Assembly (NCBI GenBank): GCA_963836355.1
Contig: CAWIJO010000006.1
Coordinates: 62,001-126,000 of the forward strand
Reading direction: 5' to 3'
DNA from: Palsa-506 sp963836355
GTDB taxonomy: Bacteria; Actinomycetota; Actinomycetes; Streptosporangiales; Streptosporangiaceae
Length of the DNA: 64,000 nucleotides
The position numbers were made by a program, and so were the translations under genes. Positions 43,274 through 52,147 of the stretch are shown here, in pieces. Numbering within the stretch: position 1 is the first letter of the stretch; every line of letters begins with the position of its first letter. The notes beneath the pieces are model-generated. The model saw only the letters and a program-made list of their open reading frames with translations. It was not told the origin of the DNA and ran no database searches.

Positions 43274-44475
43274 CGCCGGGCTCCGGCAGGAACTGGCAGC
43301 ACGCACTGCAGCAGGCGCTCCCGGTCAGCGCTCATATACACGCTGGTCGAGTCCTCGGCGGCGTGGCCGAGGACGGACGAGATCGTCGGCAGCGGCACCG
43401 CTGCGCGCAGCAGCCGCGTCGCGGCGCTGTGCCGCAGGAACCGGGTCCCGGCTTTCACATCGGCCACGCCCGCCGCGGCGAACGTCGCTGATATCACCTG
43501 GTGCACCGAAGCGTGATCGGCCAGCCGCACGTGCGGTGCGAGCGAGCGGACGAACACGTGCTCATCAGCAGTGGCAGGCCGCTCGCCGAGCACGTAACCG
43601 GCGAGCTTGCCCATCACCAGCGCAGGCAGTGGCAGCGTCAGCGGGTTACCGGTCTTCCGCTGGATGATGCCGATCGTGGCGCCGCGCCAGCCGGCATCGG
43701 CCAGGCGCAGCGCGATGATGTCGCAGGCCCGCAGCCCGGTCGTCACCGCGAGCAGCGTGATCGCCGCGTTCCTCGCGCTGACGCGCCCCGCGGCGCAGGC
43801 CCGGATCACCAGTTCCTGGTCAGCATCGCCCAGCACCTCGATGATCGGGCGGGACCGCCGGACTCCGGCCAGGCTCACCGCGGCGACCAGGTCAGCGCGG
43901 CCGGTGAATTTCAGGAACGGGCGGAAGTTCGACACCACCCAGAACAGCGACGACTTTGCCCACCGGTCCAGCAGCGACTCCAGGAACGCCAGCACGCTGC
44001 CGCCGTCAGCATCGGCCAGGTCGCTGATCCCGCGCTGTTCCAAGAACACCAGGTAACCGCGGGCCACCCGCCCGTAAGCCTCGCGCGTGGCCGCCGCCAG
44101 GCCCCGCCGGGCCATCCCCGCCTCCCACGCCGCATCCAGTTCCGCCAGCCTGGCGTGTGCCGGTCGTGGCCCGCCGCCGCCGCGTCTGCGAACCGACAGA
44201 TCCACCCGCCCCGTGCGAACGCAGGAGTCGAACACGCGGGTGAGCCGGCCGTAATCCATCCGCCGCTGCGCGCTGAACCGGCCAGTCCGCGGGCTGACCG
44301 TCATCGACGCGAACTCAGCCCCCAGCTCCGGGCTGTAATCGCTGCCCCGCCCGGCCGCGAACCGGGCAAGCACCCTGATCGTCCTCGCGTACTGGCCGAT
44401 CGCCGGCTCTTGGTAACCAGCCGCTCGTAACTCCGCGACCACCACCGAGCCGATCCCTGTCACCGTCATATCCAT
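43270..44475 (-). CDS. Tyrosine recombinase/integrase (401 aa)
   Basis: Start ATG 44475 with AAGGAG upstream (MDMTVTGIGSVVVAELRAAG). Arg in AVTTGLRACDIIALRLADAG, Lys-bearing strand IIQRKTGNPLTLPLP, FLRHSAATRLLRAAVPLPTI with the second Arg and His, SSVLGHAAEDSTSVYMSADR with His and Tyr. The position before FLRHS is Thr-Arg where the first His of HxxR normally is, an acceptable variant in XerC-like enzymes. It is followed by a second integrase start (ATGA), now fused to a transposase, so this was a multi-recombinase element like the RIT element at 31-38 kb. Confidence 0.85.
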   Translation of the reverse strand: MDMTVTGIGSVVVAELRAAGYQEPAIGQYARTIRVLARFAAGRGSDYSPELGAEFASMTVSPRTGRFSAQRRMDYGRLTRVFDSCVRTGRVDLSVRRRGGGGPRPAHARLAELDAAWEAGMARRGLAAATREAYGRVARGYLVFLEQRGISDLADADGGSVLAFLESLLDRWAKSSLFWVVSNFRPFLKFTGRADLVAAVSLAGVRRSRPIIEVLGDADQELVIRACAAGRVSARNAAITLLAVTTGLRACDIIALRLADAGWRGATIGIIQRKTGNPLTLPLPALVMGKLAGYVLGERPATADEHVFVRSLAPHVRLADHASVHQVISATFAAAGVADVKAGTRFLRHSAATRLLRAAVPLPTISSVLGHAAEDSTSVYMSADRERLLQCVLPVPAGARR

Positions 44476-44526
44476 CGCCGTCTCCTTCCACAGACGCAGG
44501 GGATACGACGGACGATAACTCCGATC

Positions 44527-44592
44527 GTTAAGCCGGGGAATCTGTCAGCAGGCACGGCCTGAGCAGGCCATCCTCAGGTTCTCCGGCTTAAC
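44527..44592. repeat. 10-bp inverted repeat with internal hairpin
   Basis: GTTAAGCCGG at 44527-44536 is matched exactly inverted by CCGGCTTAAC at 44583-44592. The 46 bases between contain GGCCTGAGCAGGCC, itself a 5-bp stem. It lies upstream of the integrase operon and could be the recombination end of that element. Confidence 0.55.
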
Positions 44593-44608
44593 ATCAACCT
44601 CGGCATAA

Positions 44609-44640
44609 TCGGAATTAAACCGAATTCGGTTTAATTCCGA
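44609..44640. repeat. Perfect 32-bp palindrome
   Basis: Bases 44609-44640 are an uninterrupted inverted repeat: arms of 16 beginning TCGGAATTAAACCGAA and no loop, centred on GAATTC. It is strikingly AT-rich for this DNA and sits exactly between the integrase element and the IS3 fragment. Confidence 0.9.
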
Positions 44641-44923
44641 CCGCGGCTGCCAATATACATCTTCGGTGTTCGACGATTACTGCACCGTGAATAACATCAG
44701 GAGGTCTCTGGGAAGGACGGGAATCTGCTACGATAATGCCGTATCGGAATCGTTCTTCGCGACGTACAAGAAAGAGCTGATCCATACCCGCCCGTGGCCC
44801 TCGCTAGCGAACTTGGAGAAGGAGACGTCCGACTGGATCAGCAACTATTACAATCCGCTGCGGAGGCATTCGACCCTCGGGTACTTGACACCTGAGGAAT
44901 ACGAACTAGGGAAGATTATTTAA
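44636..44923 (+). pseudogene. IS3-family transposase, C-terminal fragment
   Basis: Reads SDRGCQYTSSVFDDYC (second catalytic Asp), SLGRTGICYDNAVSESFFAT with the catalytic Glu, YKKELIHTRPWPSLANLEKE, NYYNPLRRHSTLGYLTPEEY and stop. The first half of the integrase core and the OrfA partner are missing; the fragment begins right at the 32-bp palindrome. Confidence 0.85.
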
Positions 44924-45031
44924 AAGTCCTCAGTTGATCTCGGCTCTCGCGTCATAGGCAAGCGTCATCAAATAGACATTCTTTGGTTCGGCGCGCCTGC
45001 CGGGCAACGACTTCTCCATCCGATAGAAGGG

Positions 45032-45856
45032 ATGTGCTACCAAACCTTTCACGGAACGGAGAAGCCGTTGCGGTACGATCGTATGTCAGGGCTTGACTCA
45101 GAGCAACTCGACGAACTGGTGTGGCGCATCGAAGAACAGCTCGAAGAGCCATGGCATAAAGGAATCGGGCGCCCGAAGGACCTTTCTCTGCGAGAAGCCG
45201 TCGTCGTGGCGAGCGGGTACATGCGACAGAACATCATCCAGGAAGTCTGGGCGGAAATCTTCGACACGTCGCAGCCGGTAATCTCCGGGATCATCGCGAA
45301 ATTCACGCCGCTCATCGAGGCGTCCACCGAAGAAGACAGGCCGACCGCGGAGGAAGCGGAAGAAGCCGTCGCCCGTGAGCAGACGGTGCTGGTAGACGGC
45401 TTCCTGGCACCCACCTGGTCCTGGCGCGATACACCAGAACTGTGGTCGGGAAAGCATAAGACAACCGGCTTTAATGGTCAGGCCGTCTCGAATCTCCGGG
45501 GCGACCTCATATTCGTATCCGAGCCCGTTACCGGGCATAATCACGACATGACAGCCCTTGCGGAGACAGAAACCGCAGACATCATGGCGGCTGCTTTCAG
45601 CGGAATCGGCGACAAAGGCTATCAGGGCTCGGGCTTCATCACCCCGTTTAAGAAGCCGCAAGGCGGGGAATTGCTCGACTGGCAGAAGGAATTCAATGCC
45701 CAGGTAAATATGCTGCGTGCCCCGGTCGAACGCGCGATCGCTCATCTCAAATCCTGGCGTATTCTCCACACCGATTACCGGCGGCCGCTCCGTACGTACG
45801 CCACGTCCTATCGGGCGGCTGTAGGACTGTACTTCTTTAAACTCAATTTTGGATAA
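45032..45856 (+). CDS. IS5-family transposase (274 aa)
   Basis: Complete transposase: RMSGLDSEQLDELVWRIEEQ, helix-turn-helix region LREAVVVASGYMRQNIIQEV and FDTSQPVISGIIAKF, catalytic Asp in EQTVLVDGFLAPTWSW, Asp in SEPVTGHNHDMTAL, Glu in APVERAIAHLKSWRILHTDY. Start at ATG 45032 is likely but an upstream TTG/GTG cannot be excluded. Clearly lower GC than the actinobacterial IS around it. It resembles the transposase half of the chimera at 42419-43273. Confidence 0.85.
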   Translation: MCYQTFHGTEKPLRYDRMSGLDSEQLDELVWRIEEQLEEPWHKGIGRPKDLSLREAVVVASGYMRQNIIQEVWAEIFDTSQPVISGIIAKFTPLIEASTEEDRPTAEEAEEAVAREQTVLVDGFLAPTWSWRDTPELWSGKHKTTGFNGQAVSNLRGDLIFVSEPVTGHNHDMTALAETETADIMAAAFSGIGDKGYQGSGFITPFKKPQGGELLDWQKEFNAQVNMLRAPVERAIAHLKSWRILHTDYRRPLRTYATSYRAAVGLYFFKLNFG

Positions 45857-46216
45857 GCTTCAGGATATAGGCAACTCAATCAATTGGCAGCCTAATTCGG
45901 TGTCCAAAAAAGCGGGAACGCTCCAGTCTGTACTTCTTCAAACTGACTTATGAATAAGCTTCATTCATCTGCGTCAGCTTCTGAAGGATGAGGGCATTGG
46001 GAGTTATGATCCTTTGGAACTGAAGATACCTCGCTGGGGGCGCAGGCTTCGTGGCCTAGCTGGACTGAGTGGGGGTGTGACTGGGTGTGACTAGGCCTCG
46101 CCTGCACGACTCAGCTCTCGCGACTAATCGAAAGCGTGATGATCAGCCTCCATCTCGGCGGCGGTTACGCCGGGATCCTTCAGTGTAAGTTCGCCAGCTG
46201 TTGTTACGCTCTTCTG
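45857..46216. other. Debris between IS5 and maf: second IS5 3' end and a gene tail
   Basis: At 45933-45957 a second copy of the IS5 C-terminus (LYFFKLTYE, stop) appears, followed by ATAAGCTTCA as after the first copy. From about 45967 the plus strand reads HLRQLLKDEGIGSYDPLELK and IPRWGRRLRGLAG to a stop near 46094, which looks like the 3' end of a lost gene. The rest is non-coding. Confidence 0.45.
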
Positions 46217-46879
46217 GTGATACGACAAGCTGTGCCTGCCTTTGTTCTGGCATCGGGATCAGCCGGACGACTGCATGTGCTCCAGCATGCGGGGATAGAT
46301 CCGGAGGTCGTGGTCAGCGGAGTGAAGGAGATCGCCGACGATGGGTTGGACACATCCGACCTGGTCGGTGTCCTTGCTGAGCGCAAGGCGGTCGCTGTAG
46401 CCGCCAGACGCCCGGACGCATTGGTGCTGGGCTGTGATTCGCTGCTGAACCTTGACCGGGAGATTTTTGGTAAGCCGGCCTCAGCCAAGGAGGCTCTGAG
46501 TATGTGGCACAGGCTCTCGGGCCGGGAGGCGACGCTGTTCACCGGTCACTGTCTCATTGAGCCTGGCAACGGCCGCCGGGTACGCGGCGTGGCTGGAACG
46601 GTGGTTCGCTTCGGCACGCCCACCGATGCGGAGGTGGCGGCCTATGTGGCGAGTGGCGAGCCGATGAGCATGGCTGGCGCGTTCAGCATCGAAGGACTGG
46701 GAGCACCGTTCATCGAAGGCGTTGAGGGTGATCCAAGTAATGTCGTAGGCCTCTCCCTGCCGCTGCTTCGACGGATGCTCGCCGAAATGGGGATGACCAT
46801 CATCGACCTGTGGCGCAAGCCTTCCACCGCCGCCGGGCCAGTCGCGGACTCTGGGCAGGCCCAATCGACCGATTCCTAG
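46217..46879 (+). CDS. maf: Maf-family nucleotide pyrophosphatase (220 aa)
   Basis: House-cleaning enzyme that hydrolyses non-canonical NTPs such as dTTP/UTP analogues. Start at GTG 46217 (VIRQAVPAFVLASGSAGRLH); the frame is open further but Maf homology starts here. Motifs: LASGSAGRLHVL (usually LASxSPRR), GVLAERKAVAVA (ExKA), LVLGCDSLLNLDREIFGKP (GxDxVV-like with GKP), LSGREATLFTGHCLI, and EGDPSNVVGLSLPLLRRML near the end. The Pro and one Arg of the first motif are altered, so substrate choice may differ. It lies 240 bases before the PPOX/dUTPase-like pair. Confidence 0.85.
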   Translation: MIRQAVPAFVLASGSAGRLHVLQHAGIDPEVVVSGVKEIADDGLDTSDLVGVLAERKAVAVAARRPDALVLGCDSLLNLDREIFGKPASAKEALSMWHRLSGREATLFTGHCLIEPGNGRRVRGVAGTVVRFGTPTDAEVAAYVASGEPMSMAGAFSIEGLGAPFIEGVEGDPSNVVGLSLPLLRRMLAEMGMTIIDLWRKPSTAAGPVADSGQAQSTDS

Positions 46880-47118
46880 CGCAGGTGATCAGCACCGCCC
46901 AGGCGGCTTCATATAAGGACGAACCTGCGGCAAGCGGGCAGACTTGCCAGCAGCTTCTTGCGTCCTCCTGTGTAAACCCTGTTCAAAGAGCCTTCACCGG
47001 CATCGCCGTGCCCAGTCCTCGCGGAGCTAGGAAGATTGACTACACCTTGTGGACCGCCAGACGGCGCCGAGTCCTCTAACTAGACCTGTGCACAAGGGTC
47101 CACAGAGTGGGGTGTTCA

Positions 47119-47568
47119 ATGTCTGACTACCGCGAAGTGGTTGAGAACGGTACAGTCAGGCAGGTGGAGCTACCTGAAGCGATACGCAGCCTCGTGCGCG
47201 ATGAGGCCGTTATCGGATACTTGGCAACTTCCCTCCACGATATTCCACACATTACCCCTGTATGGCTTGACTATGATGATGCGGCGCAGCAGATTCTAAT
47301 TAATGTAGAGTCCAATACCCTCAAGTTGCGCAATGTTAGGCACAATCCTTGTGTCGGCATAAGTTTCGTTGCACCTGATGACAATGCAATGTGGGTAGTC
47401 CTTAAGGGCTCAGTCACACAGATCGAAGATATGGGCTGGGATACTTCTCATGTGCAAGCACAAGCGCAGAAGTACCTAGGCCGCCTTAAGCGTAATCCAG
47501 GTCATCGGTTCATGCTTCGAATTAAAGTGAGTCACCTTCGGTGGTGGGGCGAGATGGTACATGGCTGA
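47119..47568 (+). CDS. PPOX-fold (pyridoxamine 5'-phosphate oxidase-like) protein (149 aa)
   Basis: Flavin or F420-binding split-barrel protein. Start at ATG 47119 (MSDYREVVENGTVRQVELPE). Signatures: AIRSLVRDEAVIGYLATSLH, DIPHITPVWLDYDDAAQQIL, INVESNTLKLRNVRHNPCVG and WVVLKGSVTQIEDMGWDTSH, ending RFMLRIKVSHLRWWGEMVHG. No specific substrate. Its last eight bases overlap the dCTP-deaminase-like gene, so the two are coupled. Base composition is visibly lower in GC than the flanking IS DNA. Confidence 0.8.
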   Translation: MSDYREVVENGTVRQVELPEAIRSLVRDEAVIGYLATSLHDIPHITPVWLDYDDAAQQILINVESNTLKLRNVRHNPCVGISFVAPDDNAMWVVLKGSVTQIEDMGWDTSHVQAQAQKYLGRLKRNPGHRFMLRIKVSHLRWWGEMVHG

Positions 47569-48418
47569 ACGAGTTCCAGAGAAACCTTTTGCTGCAGGTT
47601 ATATTCTCACAGATGCGCAGATTCGTCAGACAGTACAAGAAATAGGTCTCATAGGAGGCGACTACAAGCCAGAGTCTGCGAAGTACGCATCGTATGAACT
47701 TCATGCTTCAGAATATGCCGAGAAACTTGTCTACGACAATGAGATTACCGGCCACGTTGAGATGCCCGGTCAGGGCAATGAGATTATTATCGAGCCGGGA
47801 TCTACCGTTAAGCTTTACACAGCCGAGACCATAAATCTACCAGCCAATATACTGGCACAAGTGATAGCGCTTGGCCAGCTATTTGCTGCGGGCCTGTCCG
47901 CTGGAAGCACCTATGTTGACCCGGGATCCCAGGGGGAGATTTACATTAGCCTAACCAACATGACTGCCAGGGCAATTCGCATTCCCATCGGTTGCCCTAT
48001 TGCGCGTGCCGTATTCTTTGTACTTGGCTCATCCGCCCAAGTACAGCACGGAGGTCCCGAGACACGCCGACGAATTAGATTGAGGGTTGGTATGCCCCCA
48101 CCCCCTACGACCGGACCTGAGGCTAGTCGGGAAGCCGTTCCTATTGCTACCCGCCTTGCATGGCATAAGTTCAGTATCTATGTATTGCTGGGCCTGTTCG
48201 TCGGCCTAGCCTGGGCTACGGTGGGGCGTCCAATTGGCAATGCTTTCCTTAACATGACTGTGGGCGACTCGCTTCCAAAGGCCCTTAGACTCGTTGTGCC
48301 ATCTATGATTCTTGGATTTATGGCATTTCTATCCAAAGACCTCCGGTCAACCGCGAAGCAAGCTTTCCGAGCTACCGCGAAAAAGTTTGCTAATTGGTTT
48401 ACGAATCTGCCTGATTAA
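47561..48418 (+). CDS. Membrane-anchored dCTP deaminase/dUTPase-fold protein (285 aa)
   Basis: The first 165 residues have the trimeric dUTPase/dCTP deaminase fold: SAKYASYELHASEYAEKLVY, PGSTVKLYTAETINLPANIL, GLSAGSTYVDPGSQGEIYIS with the nucleotide-binding DPG and LTNMTARAIRIPIGCPIARA. The usual catalytic Glu/Arg arrangement of dCTP deaminases is not clear. Then comes a proline-rich linker and two membrane helices (FSIYVLLGLFVGLAWATV and LRLVVPSMILGFMAFL), a build not found in housekeeping enzymes. Coupled to the PPOX gene. A nucleotide-sensing or phage-defence role is possible because DCD enzymes act in nucleotide-depletion defence, but this is speculation. Confidence 0.7.
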   Translation: MAERVPEKPFAAGYILTDAQIRQTVQEIGLIGGDYKPESAKYASYELHASEYAEKLVYDNEITGHVEMPGQGNEIIIEPGSTVKLYTAETINLPANILAQVIALGQLFAAGLSAGSTYVDPGSQGEIYISLTNMTARAIRIPIGCPIARAVFFVLGSSAQVQHGGPETRRRIRLRVGMPPPPTTGPEASREAVPIATRLAWHKFSIYVLLGLFVGLAWATVGRPIGNAFLNMTVGDSLPKALRLVVPSMILGFMAFLSKDLRSTAKQAFRATAKKFANWFTNLPD

Positions 48419-48489
48419 GTTTCGATTTCCGGTTCATAGATTGACGCTCTTCCATTCCACAAGTCCCGTAGTCCCAAAACGCGCAACTA

Positions 48490-48746
48490 CACCCCGGCAG
48501 GCTCGTCCCAGGGATCCACTGGCTGCAGCGCACCACGCTCGCCGTCCCGGCCGGTGCGCTGGGCGGTGATGAACGGCAGCACATCACCGGGCGGACCTGA
48601 TCCGGCGGCCAGGCGACCACCGTGAAGAACACCTTCAGGTCATACGCTGCCGCCAGCACCGTGTTCGGCCGGCACCGCCCGGCCAGGAACTCCAGATACA
48701 CATCCGCCAGCGGCACCCCGACCCGCACCACCAGGGTATCCCGCAA
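48490..48746 (-). pseudogene. Integrase N-terminal fragment
   Basis: MRDTLVVRVGVPLADVYLEF and LAGRCRPNTVLAAAYDLKVF are a tyrosine-recombinase DNA-binding domain; after FFTVVAWPPDQVRP a shift leads to DVLPFITAQRTGRDGERGAL and a stop. The catalytic domain is missing. Confidence 0.65.
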
Positions 48747-48761
48747 AGTCTTTTCGGCTGG

Positions 48762-48899
48762 TCATGAGGGGTTCTTGAGGCCGAGTATGGCCGGGAGCAG
48801 GGGGGTGTCGTACTTGACCTTGCGGATGGTGGCAGCGATCTTCGTGTGGCCGTCCAGTCGCAGGAGGCTGATGGCCAGGTTACTTGTTGACTGAACAAG
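48762..48899 (-). pseudogene. Transposase C-terminal fragment
   Basis: Reads NLAISLLRLDGHTKIAATIR then KVKYDTPLLPAILGLKNPS and stop at 48762. The RNxAIxLLRLxGHTxIAA pattern is the tail of ISAs1/H-repeat-like transposases. Nothing of the catalytic core remains. Confidence 0.6.
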
Positions 48900-48959
48900 A
48901 CTCACAGTTTCTGCAGGTCAGCGCATGCGTCGTGACTTGTCCTGGCATGGTCTCGCACC

Positions 48960-50221
48960 ATGATCGGAGATGAGCCGTCCAGTGATCTGGCGGCGCTGGT
49001 AGTACCTCAGACCGGCCGGCTGGTAGCGACCGGTGATCGTTACGAGCCCTGCCGGCTGGTCGACGCTGGTGGTGTGGCCGTGGCTGCGGTCACGGCTTAC
49101 TTCCGGGATCTTCTGGCGGCGGGCCGGGCGGAGTCCACGGTCCGCTCCTACGGGATGGAAGATCAGCCGGGTGACAGCTGGCAGGACCGGTGGCTGGCCA
49201 GCGGAGCCGACAGCGCCGGCCGGGAGTGGCGTGAGGTGCCGGCGGCCTGGCTGCACGCCCGCGGTCAGTATTCCGGTGCGCGGCTGGCGCGGTTGTCGGC
49301 GGCCCGGCTGACCGTGATCTGCGCCGATACGGTGCGTCCCAGCACGGGCTGGTTCACCGGCGCAGTGATGCGCGGCGGTCATCTGAGCCTGGGCATGCAG
49401 GCGACCAGGGACACCGAAGGGTTCGCCCGGCTCCGGGAGCTGTGCGACCGTGATCCGCGCGTCTCGGCAGGAGCCCGGGCACACGTCCTGCACCGCGCCG
49501 CCGTCATCATCGGCGCCAAGGGCAGCCTGCTCCGGCAGATCACTGTTGGTGACGTCATGGAGTTGCTGGACGCCGAGGCCAGCGCGCATGCCAACCCGAT
49601 GGCGCACGGGTCAGGGTTCTACCGGATGCTCCACCGGATGGGGATCTTCGAAGCCGCAGCACCGCAGATGCTGCGGGAGCTGACCGCTTCGCGCCAGCGC
49701 ACTCCCGGGGAGCTGATAGACCGTTACGACCTGGCCGGCCCGTCCGTGACCTGCTGGTGGACTACCTCAAGGAGCGGCAGCCGGCGCTGGATTACAGCAG
49801 CCTGCGGAAGCTTTCCGCCGCCCTGGCCGGCGGGTTCTGGAAAAACCTTGAACGCCACCACCCCGGCATCAGCAGCCTGCACCTGCCCGCGCAAGTGTCC
49901 GAAGCCTCCAGCAGGCTCCCGCCGGACGCCGCGGCCAGCGCGGCGGCCCGGAGGGCCAGCTCCCCGAGGGCTTCGGCAGCGTCGGCGGGTACGGGCATGC
50001 GAGACTTAACGGGCAACGGGGCCTCCCGGCACGGAAAGAGATATAGGCAATCCCTTGTCCTAGCCGGGACCCCGCTGCCCCGCGCGCAGCGACACGCGCC
50101 TCGCCCGCAACGTGACGGAACCGGGACAACCCCGCCGCACTGGCCGTTACCGTCCGTACCGGAAAGCCAGGGCACCCGGCCCTGGCGCCTGGATCCCCCG
50201 TTACCACGGAAAGTGACGTAA
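48960..50221 (+). pseudogene. Degenerate recombinase of the multi-integrase type
   Basis: Begins LVATGDRYEPCRLVDAGGVA, VAAVTAYFRDLLAAGRAEST, VRSYGM, which is the N-terminus of an actinobacterial integrase-like protein, then jumps (apparent deletion) to GAVMRGGHLSLGMQATRDTE and SGFYRMLHRMGIFEAAAPQM. After DLAGP a frameshift near 49745 leads to VRDLLVDYLKERQPALDYSS and WKNLERHHPGISSLHLPAQV. The catalytic motifs of tyrosine recombinases are not visible. A relic of another recombinase cluster. Confidence 0.65.
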
Positions 50222-50222
50222 A

Positions 50223-50408
50223 TCAGGCCGCAGCCGCCTCAATCGCCCGGCAAAGCCCCCCGTACCCCGCGAGATCGCCTGTCAGCCGGATAGCAATTGA
50301 CCTGGCAGAACTACTTTGCGGGCACCCTGCCCGCACCACCAGCCCACCGGAACGATCACGCGAACAGGACACGCTCAGATCGGCAACACACACAGCAAGG
50401 GCTCCCAT
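50223..50408 (-). CDS. Small hypothetical protein (61 aa)
   Basis: From ATG 50408: MGALAVCVADLSVSCSRDRS, then LVVRAGCPQSSSARSIAIRL and GDLAGYGGLCRAIEAAAA. Composition is plausible for a small beta-rich protein; no ribosome binding site or family recognised. Low confidence. Confidence 0.3.
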   Translation of the reverse strand: MGALAVCVADLSVSCSRDRSGGLVVRAGCPQSSSARSIAIRLTGDLAGYGGLCRAIEAAAA

Positions 50409-50442
50409 CGTCACGGCCAACCCGTAAGGGTGGATTGGGGAC

Positions 50443-50814
50443 ATGACCGTCTGGATCACAGGGGAGGCCGAGCTCGTTACCGTCCGCCTGGCCGATGGCT
50501 GGAACGTCAACAAACACTATGACCTCGCGTCCTCGGACGATCTTGAGATAGCGGTAGACGAACTCGCCGCGCTGATAGCTGAGGGATCCGTTCCGAATGA
50601 GGCCGTTTACGGCGTGGGTCACGCGGGGAGAGTAGCACGCTCATCGGCTAGATCGCACAGCAAAACGCACCAAGGACGGCATGCGAGGCCGACCCGGGAA
50701 GTCGATGAGCGGCATGCTGTTCCTACCTCACTTTATGACTGCGGAGACAAAGTTATCCACCAGGGCCTCAGGTGTCCCGCAATTATTTATCCAAGATACT
50801 GCTGTACGATCTAG
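50443..50814 (+). CDS. Hypothetical protein (123 aa)
   Basis: ATG 50443 follows GGGGAC. The first 60 residues look real (MTVWITGEAELVTVRLADGW, NKHYDLASSDDLEIAVDELA, ALIAEGSVPNEAVYG); the remainder is rich in Arg, His and Ser and overlaps the 3' end of the convergent kinase-like gene, suggesting the true C-terminus is lost or the ORF is truncated by change. No family recognised. Confidence 0.4.
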   Translation: MTVWITGEAELVTVRLADGWNVNKHYDLASSDDLEIAVDELAALIAEGSVPNEAVYGVGHAGRVARSSARSHSKTHQGRHARPTREVDERHAVPTSLYDCGDKVIHQGLRCPAIIYPRYCCTI

Positions 50815-51771
50815 CAGCCGCCGGTAGTGCCACTCCTCGCGCAACTTATCATCTTCCGTCGCCAGGATCAGTGATCCATTAAAGAACGCCTCATGATGGT
50901 GAGCGGAACCCACGTCACCCTCGCTTTCCAGCTCACTCACCGCCTCGCCTCCCCGGCCGGGCGGCAGCCAGTCTGCAGGTTCCCGCACAACCACCGCCAC
51001 ATGCTCAACCACCATGGCCGAGGTGCTCCATGCCGTCCCGTACACGCTTTCCGGCGACACCAGCATCCGGGCGGCCCGGTCCCGTTCTGAGAGATCACGC
51101 GAATACGAGCCTGCCGACGCGCTCGTGAAGAAGCCGGGGCGAAGGGCGAGCACGCTGCTTGACTTCATGTGCAGCATCCTCTCTCCCGTGCTGACCGAAT
51201 CACAAGAACTCAGCGAAATGCCGCCCCAGTCGTCGTTCAGCACCGCCACTGAATACTCAGGATGCCGCAGCAGCCCTGCCACAACCGTGGTCTTCCCCGC
51301 CCCGGAACTCCCGGTGATAACCACACCCCGCCGCTCGGTCCCCGCACCTACAGACATTGCGCATCCGTGCATGAACAATATGTCGTCCCCGCTCACGGCA
51401 GAACAAATGCCCCGGACGCACACCTTAGCCAGCCTGTAGGAGCCGAGCCCGAAGACCACCATCACCTTCTGATCCCGCGACCACCAGCGCGCCCCGTCCC
51501 ACCTTCGATCAAGCCTATAGCCGCAGGCCGGCCGGGCCAGCGCATAAAGCGTGGCGTCCGGCTCCTGACCCATACCGGCCTGAGCCCAGTTGGCAGCGAA
51601 CATGCGGCTGAGCCGGGCACTATCAGAAAGGAAAGCGACCACTATCTGGCCCCCGGGCACGCAGACCGACGCGAGCACCCGGTAGGGAAGCCGGAGACTG
51701 GCGACCACGCCCAGCAGGCCAGCCCCGGGCTCACGGACCGGCAAAAGCGCGTCGTAGTAGCTGACAGCCAT
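50728..51771 (-). CDS. HPr-kinase-like P-loop protein (347 aa)
   Basis: Start ATG 51771 with GAGGGGG upstream (MAVSYYDALLPVREPGAGLL). Middle: Walker A GVVITGSSGAGKTTVVAGLL preceded by DDILFMHGCAMSVGAG and followed by VAVLNDDWGGISLSS, the order of HPr kinase/PEP-carboxykinase-like ATPases. Such orphan homologues occur in actinobacteria beside peptide-modifying clusters and some phosphorylate peptides, but no precursor peptide or maturation enzyme was seen here. N-terminal 150 residues are unassigned. Convergent with the small ORF at 50443. Confidence 0.7.
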   Translation of the reverse strand: MAVSYYDALLPVREPGAGLLGVVASLRLPYRVLASVCVPGGQIVVAFLSDSARLSRMFAANWAQAGMGQEPDATLYALARPACGYRLDRRWDGARWWSRDQKVMVVFGLGSYRLAKVCVRGICSAVSGDDILFMHGCAMSVGAGTERRGVVITGSSGAGKTTVVAGLLRHPEYSVAVLNDDWGGISLSSCDSVSTGERMLHMKSSSVLALRPGFFTSASAGSYSRDLSERDRAARMLVSPESVYGTAWSTSAMVVEHVAVVVREPADWLPPGRGGEAVSELESEGDVGSAHHHEAFFNGSLILATEDDKLREEWHYRRLLDRTAVSWINNCGTPEALVDNFVSAVIK

Positions 51772-52147
51772 CCCATCGCCCCCTCGAACACAGTCTCGGG
51801 GACCGGCCGCCGCCACGGCAGCGCCGTTCAGCAGGTGTACCCGGGCCCTTGGTCCTCCCCGGGAGGAGCCCAACGACCCATCCACGGCGCGGCTCCGTCA
51901 GCCGATCCCCGTACGCAAGCACCCGCCACGGTGGCCGCTCGCCGATACCCAGGACCAGTTACGCCTGCGCCCGACGGCGACAAGACACTGGTGATCAGGT
52001 GATCATGCGTCCGGCCATCACAGCGCGGCACGGGTGGCTTTGAGGCCGGCCCGGACCCAGGAAGAACACACGCCTCGGCCCGGCGAAAGCCGCCCCGCAC
52101 CCCAGCCCACACCTGACCGCCTCCGAGCCAGCGCCGTACCTTCAGTC
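51772..52147. other. Interval before attachment repeat 2
   Basis: About 375 bases with no convincing gene. Ends at the arm-site words of the attachment repeat. Confidence 0.4.
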
